From: Pseudactinotalea terrae | GTDB taxonomy: Bacteria; Actinomycetota; Actinomycetes; Actinomycetales; Beutenbergiaceae | Length of the DNA: 64,000 bases | Direction of reading: 5' to 3' | Assembly: GCF_009733845.1 (NCBI RefSeq) | Contig: NZ_WNXZ01000004.1 | Location: 307,566-371,565 of the forward strand | Part shown: in pieces, positions 26,078 to 33,824 of the stretch | Numbering within the stretch: the stretch's first letter is position 1 | Layout of the letters: every line of letters begins with the position of its first letter | The notes under the pieces: generated by a model | Told to the model about the DNA's origin: nothing | Seen by the model: only the letters and a program-made list of their open reading frames with translations | The model's database searches: none | Position numbers and translations under genes: made by a program

Positions 26078-27180
26078 CCACCCGGCTCCGTGGCATCACC
26101 TGGGACCACGAGCGCGGCCGCGGCAGCGTCGTCGCCGCCTCGCGCGCGTACGCCGAGAGCCACGACGTCGAGATCACCTGGGAGGCGCGGTCCCTGCAGG
26201 CGTTCGCCGACCAGGGGCTGGAATCGCTGACCGCGTCCTACGACCTGCTGGTCATCGATCACCCGCACATACCGCACGCCGCGCACGCCGGCCTGCTGGC
26301 CGCGCTGCCCGACGGCGAGGGCCCGGCAGCGTTCGTCGGTCGCTCCTACGAGAGCTATCGCTGGGACGGCGCGCAGTACGGGCTCGCGATCGACGCCGCC
26401 GCCCAGGTCGCGGCCTATCGCCCCGATCTTATCGCCGAGCCGCCCCGCACCTGGGACGAGGTGCTGGACCTGGCAGCCGACGGGGCCGTGCTGTGGCCGA
26501 GCAAGCCCATCGACGCGCTCGCCTCGACCTTCACGCTGACCTCGGGGCTGCAGGGGTCCGACGCCGGTCGATCGGGTTTCGGCGACCCGGCCGCCTTCGC
26601 GGAGGCCTGGGACCTGCTGGGCCGGCTGCGCGACCTCGTGCCCGCCGAGTGCCTGAGCGCGAACCCGATCGAGACCGCCGATCGGATGGCAACCGAGGAC
26701 CGCTGGGCTTACGCGCCGCTGCTCTACGGGTACAGCAACTACGCGCGGGAGGGCTTCCGGGACCACCTGCTGCGGTGGACCGACATCCCCGAGATCGACG
26801 GCGAGCCGCGCGGCTCGATGCTGGGTGGCGCCGGGCTGGCGGTCTCCTCGCGGAGCGCACACCCGCAGGAGGCGATCGCGTTCGCCACCTGGGCGGCGAC
26901 CGGTGACGTGCAGCGCGGCGTCTACGCGCTCGGCGGCGGCCAGCCCGGTCACGTGGCGGCGTGGCAGGACAGCGACCTCAACGCGCTCACGAACGACTTC
27001 TTCACGGGCACCCGCGCCACGCTCGAGGCCGCGAGCCTGCGCCCGCAGCACCCGGGCTTCATGGAGGTGCAGGACGCGGCGTGCGAGCGGGTGCACCGCG
27101 CCCTGACCGGCCGTGAGGTCGCCGCCCCTGTGCTGGCGGACCTGGACCGGATGTTCGACTCGTTGGGAGATCGTGGATGA
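26074..27180 (+). CDS. solute-binding-protein homologue without signal peptide
   Basis: 368 residues. The GTG overlaps the CoA-transferase stop (GTGA). The sequence resembles family 1 sugar-binding proteins (PDLIAEPPRTWDEVLDLAADG; VGRSYESYRWDG; GLAVSSRSAHPQEAIAFATW). However, it starts directly with the first beta strand (LRGITWDHERG), with no hydrophobic segment or lipobox, and no permease follows. It therefore probably stays in the cytoplasm. VIDHPHIPHAAH is a distinctive His-rich motif near 62-73. I recall homologues of the TWDHxRG type beside CoA transferases in other bacteria, but know of no established function. An intracellular ligand sensor or carrier is possible. Confidence 0.8.
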   Translation: MTTRLRGITWDHERGRGSVVAASRAYAESHDVEITWEARSLQAFADQGLESLTASYDLLVIDHPHIPHAAHAGLLAALPDGEGPAAFVGRSYESYRWDGAQYGLAIDAAAQVAAYRPDLIAEPPRTWDEVLDLAADGAVLWPSKPIDALASTFTLTSGLQGSDAGRSGFGDPAAFAEAWDLLGRLRDLVPAECLSANPIETADRMATEDRWAYAPLLYGYSNYAREGFRDHLLRWTDIPEIDGEPRGSMLGGAGLAVSSRSAHPQEAIAFATWAATGDVQRGVYALGGGQPGHVAAWQDSDLNALTNDFFTGTRATLEAASLRPQHPGFMEVQDAACERVHRALTGREVAAPVLADLDRMFDSLGDRG

Positions 27181-27623
27181 ACGTCGTCGACCGCTACCTC
27201 GAGGACTACCAGGTGGGTGAGGTGCGCCGCACGCTGGGCCGCCAGATCACCGAGGCGGACGTGGTGCTGCACGCCGGGCAGACCGGCGACTTCTTCCCGC
27301 ACCACATGGACGAGCGGTGGGCTATCGAGGCCGGCCTCGGCGGGCGCATCGCGCACGGCACGCTGATCGTGTCGATCGCCGTCGGCATGACCGCGGGTGA
27401 CGTGAACCCGCAGGCGATGAGCTACGGCTACGACCGGATCCGCTTCATCAAGCCGGTCTTCATCGGCGACAGCATCACCGTGAAGGCCGAGATCACCGAG
27501 GTCAGCGACCACCCGCGACGCCCCGAGCTGGGCCGCGTCGACGAACGCGTCACCGTGACGAACCAGGACGGGGATACGGTGCTGTCGCTGGTGCACCTGT
27601 ACGTGGTCAACAAGCGGAGCTGA
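27177..27623 (+). CDS. MaoC-type hydratase/dehydratase
   Basis: 148 residues, single hot-dog fold. TGDFFPHHMDER gives the catalytic pair Asp38 and His43 (D-x4-H as in (R)-specific enoyl-CoA hydratases), followed by GGRIAHGTLIVSIAVG. The family hydrates or dehydrates acyl-CoA thioesters. It overlaps the binding-protein-like gene by ATGA. Together with the CoA transferase it implies a CoA-bound intermediate in this operon, perhaps dehydration of a hydroxyacyl-CoA derived from a sugar acid. Confidence 0.9.
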   Translation: MNVVDRYLEDYQVGEVRRTLGRQITEADVVLHAGQTGDFFPHHMDERWAIEAGLGGRIAHGTLIVSIAVGMTAGDVNPQAMSYGYDRIRFIKPVFIGDSITVKAEITEVSDHPRRPELGRVDERVTVTNQDGDTVLSLVHLYVVNKRS

Positions 27624-27627
27624 CATC

Positions 27628-28467
27628 GTGATCGACGCCCACCTGCACACCTGGGATCGTTCGCGGTCCCGCTACGCCTGGCTCGACGGCGCGCCCGAGC
27701 ACCTGCAGGCCGACCACTCGCTCGCGCAGGGTTTCGCGGCCCTCGCGCCGTTCGGTGCGGACAGGGCCGTGCTGGTGCAGGCCGACGAGACGCTCGAGGA
27801 GACCGCGTACCTGCTGGAACTGGCTGCCGCCGCCCCGCGGGTCGTGGGCGCGGTGGTCTACCTGCCGCTCGAGGCTCCCGACGTGGTCGCCGCGCAGCTG
27901 CCGGCGCTCGCGGAGGACCCCGGGTTCGTCGGTATCCGCAACCTCACCCACGACCGCCCGGACCCGGACTGGATCCTCGGCGCCGAGCAGCGCCGCAGCA
28001 TCGAGCTGATCGAGGCAGCCGGCGTACCGCTCGACTACGTGGCCGTGCTGCCGCGGCACCTCGAGAACCTGGTCACGCTCGCACGCGGGCACGCCGGTCT
28101 CACTTTCGTGCTCGACCACCTCGGTACCCCACCCGTGGGGATGTCCGACGGCGACTGGTCGCGCTGGGAGGACCAGCTCGCCGAGCTGGGCGGGTTGCCG
28201 AACGTGGTCGCCAAGGTCTCGGGCATCTACCGCCGCGACGAGCCGGGTGTGCCCAGCGCCGAGCAGCTGGACGCCGTGCTGGCGGCCGCCCTCGCGGCGT
28301 TCGGCCACGACAGGCTGCTGATGGGCAGCGACTGGCCGGTCTCCACGATCTTCGGTGGCGACGAGCCGAACCTGCGGGCGCTGGTCGAGGCGGTCGACCG
28401 GCTGCCGGCCGAGCAGGCGCAGTCGCTGCGCACCCGGACCGCCACCCGGGTCTACGGGCTGGCCTGA
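27628..28467 (+). CDS. COG3618 amidohydrolase, probable sugar lactonase
   Basis: 279 residues from a GTG four bases after the MaoC stop. IDAHLHTWDRSRSRYAWL holds the HxH metal motif (residues 4-6) of the TIM-barrel amidohydrolases; LDHLGTPP near 168 and LLMGSDWPV near 231 give further ligands. The COG3618 group includes L-fucono-1,5-lactonase, L-rhamnono-lactonase and related enzymes. Following a fucosidase, hydrolysis of L-fuconolactone or a similar aldonolactone is the best guess. It overlaps the dehydrogenase by TGATG. Confidence 0.85.
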   Translation: MIDAHLHTWDRSRSRYAWLDGAPEHLQADHSLAQGFAALAPFGADRAVLVQADETLEETAYLLELAAAAPRVVGAVVYLPLEAPDVVAAQLPALAEDPGFVGIRNLTHDRPDPDWILGAEQRRSIELIEAAGVPLDYVAVLPRHLENLVTLARGHAGLTFVLDHLGTPPVGMSDGDWSRWEDQLAELGGLPNVVAKVSGIYRRDEPGVPSAEQLDAVLAAALAAFGHDRLLMGSDWPVSTIFGGDEPNLRALVEAVDRLPAEQAQSLRTRTATRVYGLA

Positions 28468-29540
28468 TGGTCGCACCCGAGCGCGAGCCCGATCCCGCCT
28501 ACCTCGCCGGGCCGCCGAGCGCGCCGCGGCCGATCGTGCTGGTCGGTGCCGGTGGCATCGCCCGCGATGCCCACCTGCCCGCCTACGCCAAGGCCGGCTT
28601 CCCGGTCGTGGCCATCGTGGACCGTGACGAGAGCCGCGCCTCCGAGCTCGCGGCGAGCTTCGCCGTCGAGCAGACCTTGACAGACATCGCCGACGCGGTG
28701 GCGACGCACGGGACCGAGGTGATCTACGACGTCGCCGTCATGCCCGATGCGTTCGTCGCGATCCTCGAGGCGCTCCCCGACGGCGCCGCCGTGCTGCTGC
28801 AGAAGCCGCTCGGCTACACGTACGCGCAGGCGACCGAGCTCGCGGCCATCGTGGCGCGGAAGAACCTCACGGCCGCCGTCAACACCCAGCTGCGGTTCGC
28901 GCCGCACGTCGCGGCGGCGCGGCGACTGATCGCGGAGGGGGCGATCGGCGACCTCATCGACCTCGAGGTGCTCGTGCGGGTCGAGACGCGGTGGGAGCTG
29001 TTCCCGAGCGTGTTCGGCCTGGAGCGCATGGAGATGCCGATGCACTCGGTGCACTACGTGGACCTGGTGCGCTCCTTCGTCGGCGACCCGAGCGGCGTCA
29101 GCGCGGTCACCGTGGGGCACCCGGCCAAGCCGGATCTCGCGAGCACCCGCACCGCCTACCTGCTGCACTACGCCGAGCGGCCGCTGCGGGTGACCATCTC
29201 CACCAACCACGACCACACCTACGGCCCCGAGCACCAGGAGGCCACGGTGCTCTGGCACGGGACCGACGGCGCGATCCGGACCCAGCTCGGGCTGCTGCTC
29301 GACTACCCCCGCGGCGGCCCGGACCTGCTGGAGATCAGTCGCGGCTCGGGGTGGGAGTCGATCGAGGTCGAGGGCTCCTGGTTCCCGGACGCCTTCATCT
29401 CCTCCATGGGCGTGCTGCAGCGGTTCGTGACCGGGGAGTCGGAGACGCTGCCGACGTCGGTGGCCGACGTGCTCCGCACCATGGCCGTGCTCGAGGCCGC
29501 TCACTCCTCGAGCAGCGCCGGCGGCCACCCGCTGCCCTGA
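28467..29540 (+). CDS. Gfo/Idh/MocA family dehydrogenase
   Basis: 357 residues. The Rossmann motif VLVGAGGIARDAHLPAY (about 25-41) and the family motif appear as LLQKPLGYT (about 111-119), with Gln replacing the common Glu of EKP. MHSVHYVDLVR provides the usual catalytic His region. The family oxidises sugars or their derivatives with NAD(P). In context it could oxidise an aldose to the lactone opened by the preceding lactonase. It converges with the PGDH-like gene, 12 bp away. Confidence 0.85.
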   Translation: MVAPEREPDPAYLAGPPSAPRPIVLVGAGGIARDAHLPAYAKAGFPVVAIVDRDESRASELAASFAVEQTLTDIADAVATHGTEVIYDVAVMPDAFVAILEALPDGAAVLLQKPLGYTYAQATELAAIVARKNLTAAVNTQLRFAPHVAAARRLIAEGAIGDLIDLEVLVRVETRWELFPSVFGLERMEMPMHSVHYVDLVRSFVGDPSGVSAVTVGHPAKPDLASTRTAYLLHYAERPLRVTISTNHDHTYGPEHQEATVLWHGTDGAIRTQLGLLLDYPRGGPDLLEISRGSGWESIEVEGSWFPDAFISSMGVLQRFVTGESETLPTSVADVLRTMAVLEAAHSSSSAGGHPLP

Positions 29541-29552
29541 GCGCCGGCTACC

Positions 29553-30401
29553 TCAGCGCTCGATCGCGTCCAGGTGCAGCATCCGGGCAAGGACGCCGTC
29601 GAGCTCGTCGTCGCGGAAGATCTTCTTCCAGTCGTCCTTGATGATCGACTCGCGGCCGTAGTCCATCGCGATGAGGCAGGCATCGCTGAAGGGGTTGTCG
29701 CCACGCAGCCCGTTGGCGAGGGCCACCTGCGTGTGGCCGAGCAGGATGCTGCGCGCAGCCGCCTCCGGGACGCCCAGCTTCACGGTCTCCTGCAGGGCCT
29801 CGTTCAGCAGGCCGCCGATCATGCAGGCGACGGTCTCTACGAGCGTCGGCTCCAGCTGGGCGAGCTGCTTGAGGGTGACCCAGTGGACGTCGATCACCGG
29901 GGCGTAGATGGCGCGGACCACGGCCTCGACGTTGTCGCGGTCCTGCTGGCGGTCGGACTCGACCGAGGCGATCGCATCCTGCGGGGCCGCGATCCCGCCG
30001 AAGGTGTCGGCCCACTCCTCGGGCGTGCTGCGCTGCAGGAACACCGACGGGTGGCAGGGGTGGGCGCTGGCGTAGACGACGTCGTCGCGCTCGGCGAGCA
30101 GCCCCGCGTAGGCCGCGGCCGGGTCGAGCGTCAGCACGATCGCGCCCGACGTGCAGTGCGGCACCAGCTCGCGGGAGACCGGCCCGAGGGCGCGGTCGGG
30201 GACGGCGAGGATCACGACGTCGGCGTCGGCGACCGCTTCGGTGCCGGGTGCCACGGTGCGCCCGACCGCGGCCAGTGCCTGCTGCCCGGTCTCGGAGCTC
30301 TCGACCCAGAGCACCCGGTGATCGGTCTCGACCAGGTTGTCGCCGGCGCGGAAGCCCATCTTGCCGCCGGCGCCGATGAGGGCGATCGTGAGGGTGCTCA
30401 T
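29553..30401 (-). CDS. 6-phosphogluconate-dehydrogenase-like NAD-binding protein, possibly oxidoisomerase
   Basis: 282 residues starting at MSTLTIALIGAGGKMG with an AAGGAGAA ribosome-binding site. An N-terminal Rossmann domain (GAGGKMG, 9-15) is followed by a helical PGDH_C-like domain. GAGGKMG plus SAHPCHPSVF resembles D-apionate oxidoisomerase (ApnO) more than classical 6PGDH, from memory and without alignment. It overlaps the TIM-barrel gene by ATGA. An enzyme converting an aldonate to an oxo-isomer, handed to the neighbouring TIM-barrel protein, is the working inference. Confidence 0.72.
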   Translation of the reverse strand: MSTLTIALIGAGGKMGFRAGDNLVETDHRVLWVESSETGQQALAAVGRTVAPGTEAVADADVVILAVPDRALGPVSRELVPHCTSGAIVLTLDPAAAYAGLLAERDDVVYASAHPCHPSVFLQRSTPEEWADTFGGIAAPQDAIASVESDRQQDRDNVEAVVRAIYAPVIDVHWVTLKQLAQLEPTLVETVACMIGGLLNEALQETVKLGVPEAAARSILLGHTQVALANGLRGDNPFSDACLIAMDYGRESIIKDDWKKIFRDDELDGVLARMLHLDAIER

Positions 30402-31144
30402 GCGTTCTCCTTGAGTACTCGGATGCTGTGGTCGGTCCATGCGCGCTCGCGCTCGCAGCTGGTCTCGGAGTCGCCCTGCCAGGGGAGCCAGTGCTCGACG
30501 ACGCGGTTCGGGTGCGGGGCTGCCTGCAGCAGGTGCTGCAGCGGCAGCAGGCCGTCACCGAGCGGGGCGCCGGCAAGGCTGAATCCCACCCACCCCTCCG
30601 TGCGGGTGAAGGCGAAGTCCTTGATGTGCAGGTTGACCGCGTGCTCGGCGGCGAGGTCGATGACGGCATCCGGGTGCTCGAGGACCGCGACGTTGTTCGC
30701 GGGGTCGAGACAGATGCCCACGTGCTCCCGGCCGCTGATCAGACGGACGAGCTCCGCCGTCGGGATCTGCTCGTAGTTCTCCAGCGCGAGGGTGACGCCG
30801 GATGCGGCCAGCTCGGGCTCGATCGCCTCGAGGAGTTGCTGCGCCTGCTCCGCCGGGGTGTTGACCATCGACCGGACGAGGCCTGCTCCGAGCGTCTGGG
30901 CGATCTCGAGGTAGCGGCGCAGGTGTGTGGTCTCGAGCCCACGGGTGCCGAGCTCGAGCACCAGACCCAGCTCGTCGGCGACCGCGCGGACGGCGCCGAG
31001 GTCGGCGGTCTCGATCGGCGGGTAGTCGCAGATCTGGAACAGCGGCACGCCGAGTGCGGCGGTGTCGCGCAACGCGTCCTCGAGGGACATGCCCGCGCGG
31101 TGGCGCCAGAAGTAGGCGTAGCTGCCGAGGCCGATCATGCTCAT
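30398..31144 (-). CDS. sugar-phosphate isomerase/epimerase-like TIM-barrel protein
   Basis: 248 residues of the xylose-isomerase-like TIM barrel (AP endonuclease 2) superfamily. Metal-ligand-type motifs are TLALENYEQI (Glu near 140), ICLDPANN (Asp near 169), LHIKDFAF (His near 197) and VVEHWLPW (Glu near 232). Superfamily members isomerise or epimerise sugars, or decarboxylate 3-oxo-isoapionate (OiaC). Pairing with an ApnO-like partner by ATGA overlap favours an isomerase or decarboxylase in aldonate breakdown. An ATG two codons later is an alternative start. Confidence 0.75.
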   Translation of the reverse strand: MSMIGLGSYAYFWRHRAGMSLEDALRDTAALGVPLFQICDYPPIETADLGAVRAVADELGLVLELGTRGLETTHLRRYLEIAQTLGAGLVRSMVNTPAEQAQQLLEAIEPELAASGVTLALENYEQIPTAELVRLISGREHVGICLDPANNVAVLEHPDAVIDLAAEHAVNLHIKDFAFTRTEGWVGFSLAGAPLGDGLLPLQHLLQAAPHPNRVVEHWLPWQGDSETSCERERAWTDHSIRVLKENA

Positions 31145-31158
31145 CGACTCGATCCTAG

Positions 31159-31168
31159 CAACCGGTTG
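31159..31168. promoter_or_regulatory. CAACCGGTTG palindrome, probable GntR operator
   Basis: A perfect 10-bp palindrome in the 55-bp gap between the divergent TIM-barrel and GntR genes. It is well placed for the GntR protein to repress both. Confidence 0.45.
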
Positions 31169-31199
31169 ATAGGTTCTAGATCGCGGCTACGCTACCGGC

Positions 31200-31931
31200 A
31201 TGCCCGCCTTCCGAGACGACGTCACCGCGGACATCGCGGCCAGCATCGGAGCCGTCGACTCGCGCGCGAACACCTCGGTGGCGAGCAGGCTCCTGGCGAT
31301 CTTCACCACGGGCGAGATCGAACCCGGCACCCGGCTCCCCCCGGAGCGGCAGCTCGCCGCCACGCTCGGCGTGGGCAGGTCCGCCGTGCGCGAGGCGTTG
31401 GCTGCGCTGGAGATGCTCGGCATCGTGACCGTGCGCATGGGCGCAGGAACGTATCTGCGCGGGCGTACGAGCGAGCTGCTGCCGCAGACGCTCAGCTGGG
31501 GGCTGGCGCTCGGGGCGCGGCAGACCGAACAGCTGATCGAGGTGCGCAGCGCGCTCGAGATCTACGCCGCCCGGGTGGCCGCGACCCGGATGAGCGAGGC
31601 CGCCGTCGCGCGGCTCGGCGAGCACCTCGACGCCATGCGAGGCGCGGAGGAGGATCTGCCCGCGTTCGTGGAGGCGGACCTGCAGTTCCACCTCGAGCTC
31701 GCGCAGGGCACCGACAACGAGGTGCTGCTGGAGCTGCTGCAGACCATCCGCTCGCTGCTGCGGGTCTGGGCGGACCGGGCCGCGCAGAGTCCCGCGGAGG
31801 CACGGGAGGCGATCGAGCAGCACGCGGCCGTCGCCGCTGCGATCGCCGCCCGCGACCCGGACGCCGCCGCCTCGACGATGGCGGCGCACATGCACACGGC
31901 GGCGCGGCGCCTCGCGGAGCTGGCTGGATGA
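31200..31931 (+). CDS. FadR-subfamily GntR transcriptional regulator
   Basis: 243 residues. An N-terminal winged HTH shows RLLAIFTTGEIEPGTRLPPE, then RQLAATLGVGRSAVREALAA and GIVTVRMGAGTYL. A C-terminal FCD ligand domain has Arg/Asp/His residues (RSALEIYAARVAATRM; FVEADLQFHLELAQ; HAAVAAAIAARDPDAA) typical of metal-assisted carboxylate binding. Such regulators usually sense an organic or sugar acid, which fits the aldonate genes on both sides. It is divergent from the TIM-barrel gene and overlaps the SMP-30 gene by ATGA. Confidence 0.92.
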   Translation: MPAFRDDVTADIAASIGAVDSRANTSVASRLLAIFTTGEIEPGTRLPPERQLAATLGVGRSAVREALAALEMLGIVTVRMGAGTYLRGRTSELLPQTLSWGLALGARQTEQLIEVRSALEIYAARVAATRMSEAAVARLGEHLDAMRGAEEDLPAFVEADLQFHLELAQGTDNEVLLELLQTIRSLLRVWADRAAQSPAEAREAIEQHAAVAAAIAARDPDAAASTMAAHMHTAARRLAELAG

Positions 31932-32752
31932 ACGGAGCAACGATGCAGGTCGAGCAGGTGTGGTCCGGAGCCGAGTGGGCCGAGGGGCCGCTGTGGCTGG
32001 CGAGCACCGGTCGGGTGCGCCTCAGCGACATCCCGAACAACCGGATCCTCGACATCGACCCGGCCGACGGGTCGATGACCGTGGTCGACGACGCCGCCGA
32101 GTACCCCAACGGCCGCACGCTGGACCTGGACGGCATGATCCTGCAGTGCAGCCACGGGCGCCGCGCGGTCGAGCGGGTGGCCGGTGGCGTGACCACGACC
32201 GTGGTGTCCACCTGGGGCGAGGGGGTCCGCTTCAACTCGCCCAACGACGTCGTGGTCGCCGCCGACGGCGCGATCTGGTTCACCGACCCGCCGTACGGGC
32301 TGCACCCCTCCGGCCGCGAGGGCTACCCCGGCGAGCAGGAGTACGAGGGCTGCTACGTGTTCAGGTACGCCGACGGCGTCGCGGTTCCCGTGATCACCGA
32401 CATGGTGCACCCCAACGGGTTGGCGTTCTCGAACGACTTCACGCGGCTGTACGTGGCCGACTCCGCGCGCGTCTGGGACCCGCACGGTCCGCACCACCTG
32501 CGGGTCTACGACCTCGCGACCGGCACCGGCGAGGTCTTCGCCGAGATCGACCCGGGCTTCCCGGACGGGCTGCGCGTGGATCCCGCCGGGTTGATCTGGA
32601 CCTCCGCAGGCACGCAGGTGCGGGTCTACGCGCCCGACGGCGACCTGCGGCAGGCGGTCGACGTGGGCGAACCCGTCTCCAACCTCACCCCGTACCCCGG
32701 CGGCTGGTACGTCACCGCCGGGCACTCGCTCTACAGGCTCACCACGGGCTGA
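31928..32752 (+). CDS. SMP-30/gluconolactonase family protein
   Basis: 274 residues, a six-bladed beta-propeller. GPLWLASTGRVRLSDIPNN and the metal-site strand SPNDVVVAADGAIWFTDPPYG, split here as SPNDVVVAADG and IWFTDPPYG, are diagnostic; PNGLAFSNDFTRLYVADS and FPDGLRVDPAG complete the Ca/Zn site. The family hydrolyses sugar lactones. It gives this locus a second lactonase beside the COG3618 enzyme. ATG 31928 overlaps the GntR stop; ATG 31943 with GGAG upstream is an equally good start. It converges with the LacI gene. Confidence 0.9.
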   Translation: MNGATMQVEQVWSGAEWAEGPLWLASTGRVRLSDIPNNRILDIDPADGSMTVVDDAAEYPNGRTLDLDGMILQCSHGRRAVERVAGGVTTTVVSTWGEGVRFNSPNDVVVAADGAIWFTDPPYGLHPSGREGYPGEQEYEGCYVFRYADGVAVPVITDMVHPNGLAFSNDFTRLYVADSARVWDPHGPHHLRVYDLATGTGEVFAEIDPGFPDGLRVDPAGLIWTSAGTQVRVYAPDGDLRQAVDVGEPVSNLTPYPGGWYVTAGHSLYRLTTG

Positions 32753-32755
32753 GCC

Positions 32756-33769
32756 TCAGGAACGAGGCGGAGCGGTCGAGTCGCGGACGATCAGCTCGGG
32801 CGCCGGGTCGTCGACCGTGCGGGCGCTCGGCTCTGCCTTGTCGATGCCGGCGAGGAGCACGTCGACGGCGGTCGCGCCGAGACGCTTCATCGGCAGCCGC
32901 ACCGTGGTCAGCGCCGGGGCGCAGGTGATCGCGGGCCAGATGTCGTGGATCGCGACCACCGAGAGGTCGTCCGGGACCCGTACGTCCATCTCGGCGGCCT
33001 CGGTGATCGTCCCGATGCCGGCGTTGACGTTGCCGACCACGAGCGCCGTCGGTGCGTTGCGGCGGCTCAGCAGGAGCCGGGCGGCGTCGCGGGCAGAGCG
33101 GTAGGTGTAGCCGAGCGAGGTGGTGTGCTCCCGAGCCAGGGTCAGCCCGGCGTCGGCGAGGGCCTTCTCGACGCCACTGCGTCGTCTGTCGTTGGAGTCC
33201 GAGGTCGGCACGCCACCGATGTAGCCGATCGTGCGGTGGCCGAGGTCCAGCAGGTGCTGGGTGGCGAGCGTGGCCGCGGCGACGTCGTCGATCGCGATCG
33301 TCGACACCCCGGGCACGGGGCCGGAGTTGATCAGCACGGTGCGCTCGGGGTGGGAGAGCGCGCGCGAGACCAGGTCGATCGGGGCGTCGTCGCCCTTCTG
33401 CAGCAGCACGCCGTCGACCAGTCGTTCGCTCAGCAGCCGGGTGAAGCCGTCGCTGCCGGGCTGCATGCGGGGGCTCGAGGCGAGCAGCACCGAGTAGTCC
33501 TTGTCGAGCGCGCGGGACTCCACGCCGGCCACGAGATCGGTGAACGTGGCATTGGTGACATCGGGCACCACGAGGGCGAGCAGGTTGGTGCGTGAGCGCC
33601 GTAGCGACCGCCCCGCCATGTTCGGGGCGTACCGCAGCAGCCGGGCGGACTCCAGCACTCGCTCCCGCGTCTCGGGTCGGATCCTGATCGAGGGGTCCGA
33701 GTTGAGTACGCGGGACACGACGGAGACCGACACGCCCGCGTGCCCGGCCACATCTCGTAGCGTCACCAT
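32756..33769 (-). CDS. LacI family transcriptional regulator
   Basis: 337 residues from the ATG at 33769. The HTH and hinge helix read TLRDVAGHAGVSVSVVSRVL and ETRERVLESARLLRYAPN. The periplasmic-binding-protein-like effector domain follows (LLALVVPDVTNATFTDLVAG; HRTIGYIGG; AIHDIWPAITCAPALTTVR). It is divergent from the GH65-like gene, with an AAACGTTT palindrome in the 55-bp gap. It probably represses the glycosidase genes to its right in response to a sugar. Whether it also controls the six-operator regulon at 3.8-13 kb is unknown. Confidence 0.93.
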   Translation of the reverse strand: MVTLRDVAGHAGVSVSVVSRVLNSDPSIRIRPETRERVLESARLLRYAPNMAGRSLRRSRTNLLALVVPDVTNATFTDLVAGVESRALDKDYSVLLASSPRMQPGSDGFTRLLSERLVDGVLLQKGDDAPIDLVSRALSHPERTVLINSGPVPGVSTIAIDDVAAATLATQHLLDLGHRTIGYIGGVPTSDSNDRRRSGVEKALADAGLTLAREHTTSLGYTYRSARDAARLLLSRRNAPTALVVGNVNAGIGTITEAAEMDVRVPDDLSVVAIHDIWPAITCAPALTTVRLPMKRLGATAVDVLLAGIDKAEPSARTVDDPAPELIVRDSTAPPRS

Positions 33770-33803
33770 CCCTGGATCGTAATAGCGTGGGCAAGCACCC
33801 AAC

Positions 33804-33815
33804 ACAAACGTTTCA
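33804..33815. promoter_or_regulatory. LacI-type operator between lacI-like and GH65-like genes
   Basis: CACAAACGTTTCAC contains the palindrome AAACGTTT (33806-33813), the classical LacI/PurR-type core. It sits between two divergent starts. The same octamer is found at 45281-45288 upstream of the GH2 gene. Confidence 0.6.
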
Positions 33816-33824
33816 CCAGAGGTC

